From: Phycisphaeraceae bacterium
GTDB taxonomy: Bacteria; Planctomycetota; Phycisphaerae; Phycisphaerales; Phycisphaeraceae
Assembly: GCA_020851395.1 (NCBI GenBank)
Contig: JADZCW010000059.1
Span: forward strand, 1-33,843
Length of the DNA: 33,843 bases
Reading direction: 5' to 3'
This document shows, in pieces, positions 33,452-33,843 of this stretch. The position numbers were made by a program, and so were the translations under genes. Numbering within the stretch: the stretch's first letter is position 1; every line of letters starts with the position of its first letter. Below the pieces are notes generated by a model. That model did no database searches and had not been told where the DNA came from. It worked only from the letters and a program-made list of their open reading frames with translations.

Positions 33452-33843
33452 TTACCGTCCATCCGTCAGCACGTCGGCGCCGCCGGCCGTGACGGCGATG
33501 GTGTGCTCGTAGTGGGCCGAGGGTTCCCGGTCCACGGTGACGACGGTCCATCCGTCGTCGAGTTCAGCCACCTCGCGCGAGCCCCGGTTGCACATGGGCT
33601 CGACGGCCAGGACCATGCCCGGCCGCAGGTCGATGTCGTGCCGGACGAGGTCGGGCGACACGAAGTTCGGCACCTTGGGCTCCTCGTGGAGCTTGCGGCC
33701 GATGCCGTGCCCGACATACTCCTGAACCACGCCGAAGCCGGCCTGCCTGGCGTAGTTCTCCATCAGCCGGGCGATCTGGCTCCACTTGCGCCCGGGCCGG
33801 ATGTTCTCGACGGCGATGCGGAGCATGTGCTCGGTCACCCGGC
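33452..33843 (-). CDS. map: Type I methionine aminopeptidase (partial; N-terminus beyond window)
   Basis: VVQEYVGHGIGRKLHEEPKVPNFV, RPGMVLAVEPMCNRG, DGWTVVTVDREPSAHYEHTIAVTAGGADVLT. Confidence 0.93.
   Translation of the reverse strand, partial: RVTEHMLRIAVENIRPGRKWSQIARLMENYARQAGFGVVQEYVGHGIGRKLHEEPKVPNFVSPDLVRHDIDLRPGMVLAVEPMCNRGSREVAELDDGWTVVTVDREPSAHYEHTIAVTAGGADVLTDGR

Overview
This is a high-GC bacterial chromosome segment. The gene repertoire and integrase style suggest Planctomycetes/Phycisphaerae, which is inference only. The host backbone is mostly housekeeping: LysM protein, FtsL-like/FtsI, GcvT, RpoD-like sigma, ROK kinase, IspH, FolD, CinA, CpsB-like PHP phosphatase, a putative uronate-catabolism cluster (SDR, GH88, OYE-type flavin oxidoreductase, KDPG aldolase), HolA, MgtE, and an rplQ-rpoA-rpsK-rpsM-rpmJ-infA-map ribosomal block. 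The main discovery is a compact ~9.2 kb integrated element (about 16962-26179). It is inserted in the 3' end of a tRNA-Met(CAT) gene and bounded by a perfect 22-bp direct repeat (16962-16983 = 26158-26179). All its convincing genes lie on the + strand: two unknown proteins, a prohead protease/HK97-like major capsid fusion, an AlpA-like HTH, a CHC2/TOPRIM/P-loop primase-helicase, an XRE regulator, a second HTH, an ImmA/IrrE-like HExxH protein and a tyrosine integrase. I see no terminase, portal, tail or lysis gene, so it looks like a minimal capsid-encoding satellite. Three features stand out. (1) The att core lies inside the integrase reading frame: joining the element ends in silico fuses the 431-aa integrase body in frame to a 56-aa tail now stranded at the left end, so the excised circle would encode a 487-aa integrase and the integrated form a 436-aa one. 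(2) About ten exact copies of CGGACGAT/ATCGTCCG lie in ~0.7 kb inside the primase 3' end, in different orientations and reading frames, which suggests iterons/an origin embedded in the gene. (3) A Shine-Dalgarno-like sequence and in-frame ATG sit between the protease and capsid domains of the fusion. Two REP/BIME-like paired palindromes occur in the host backbone.
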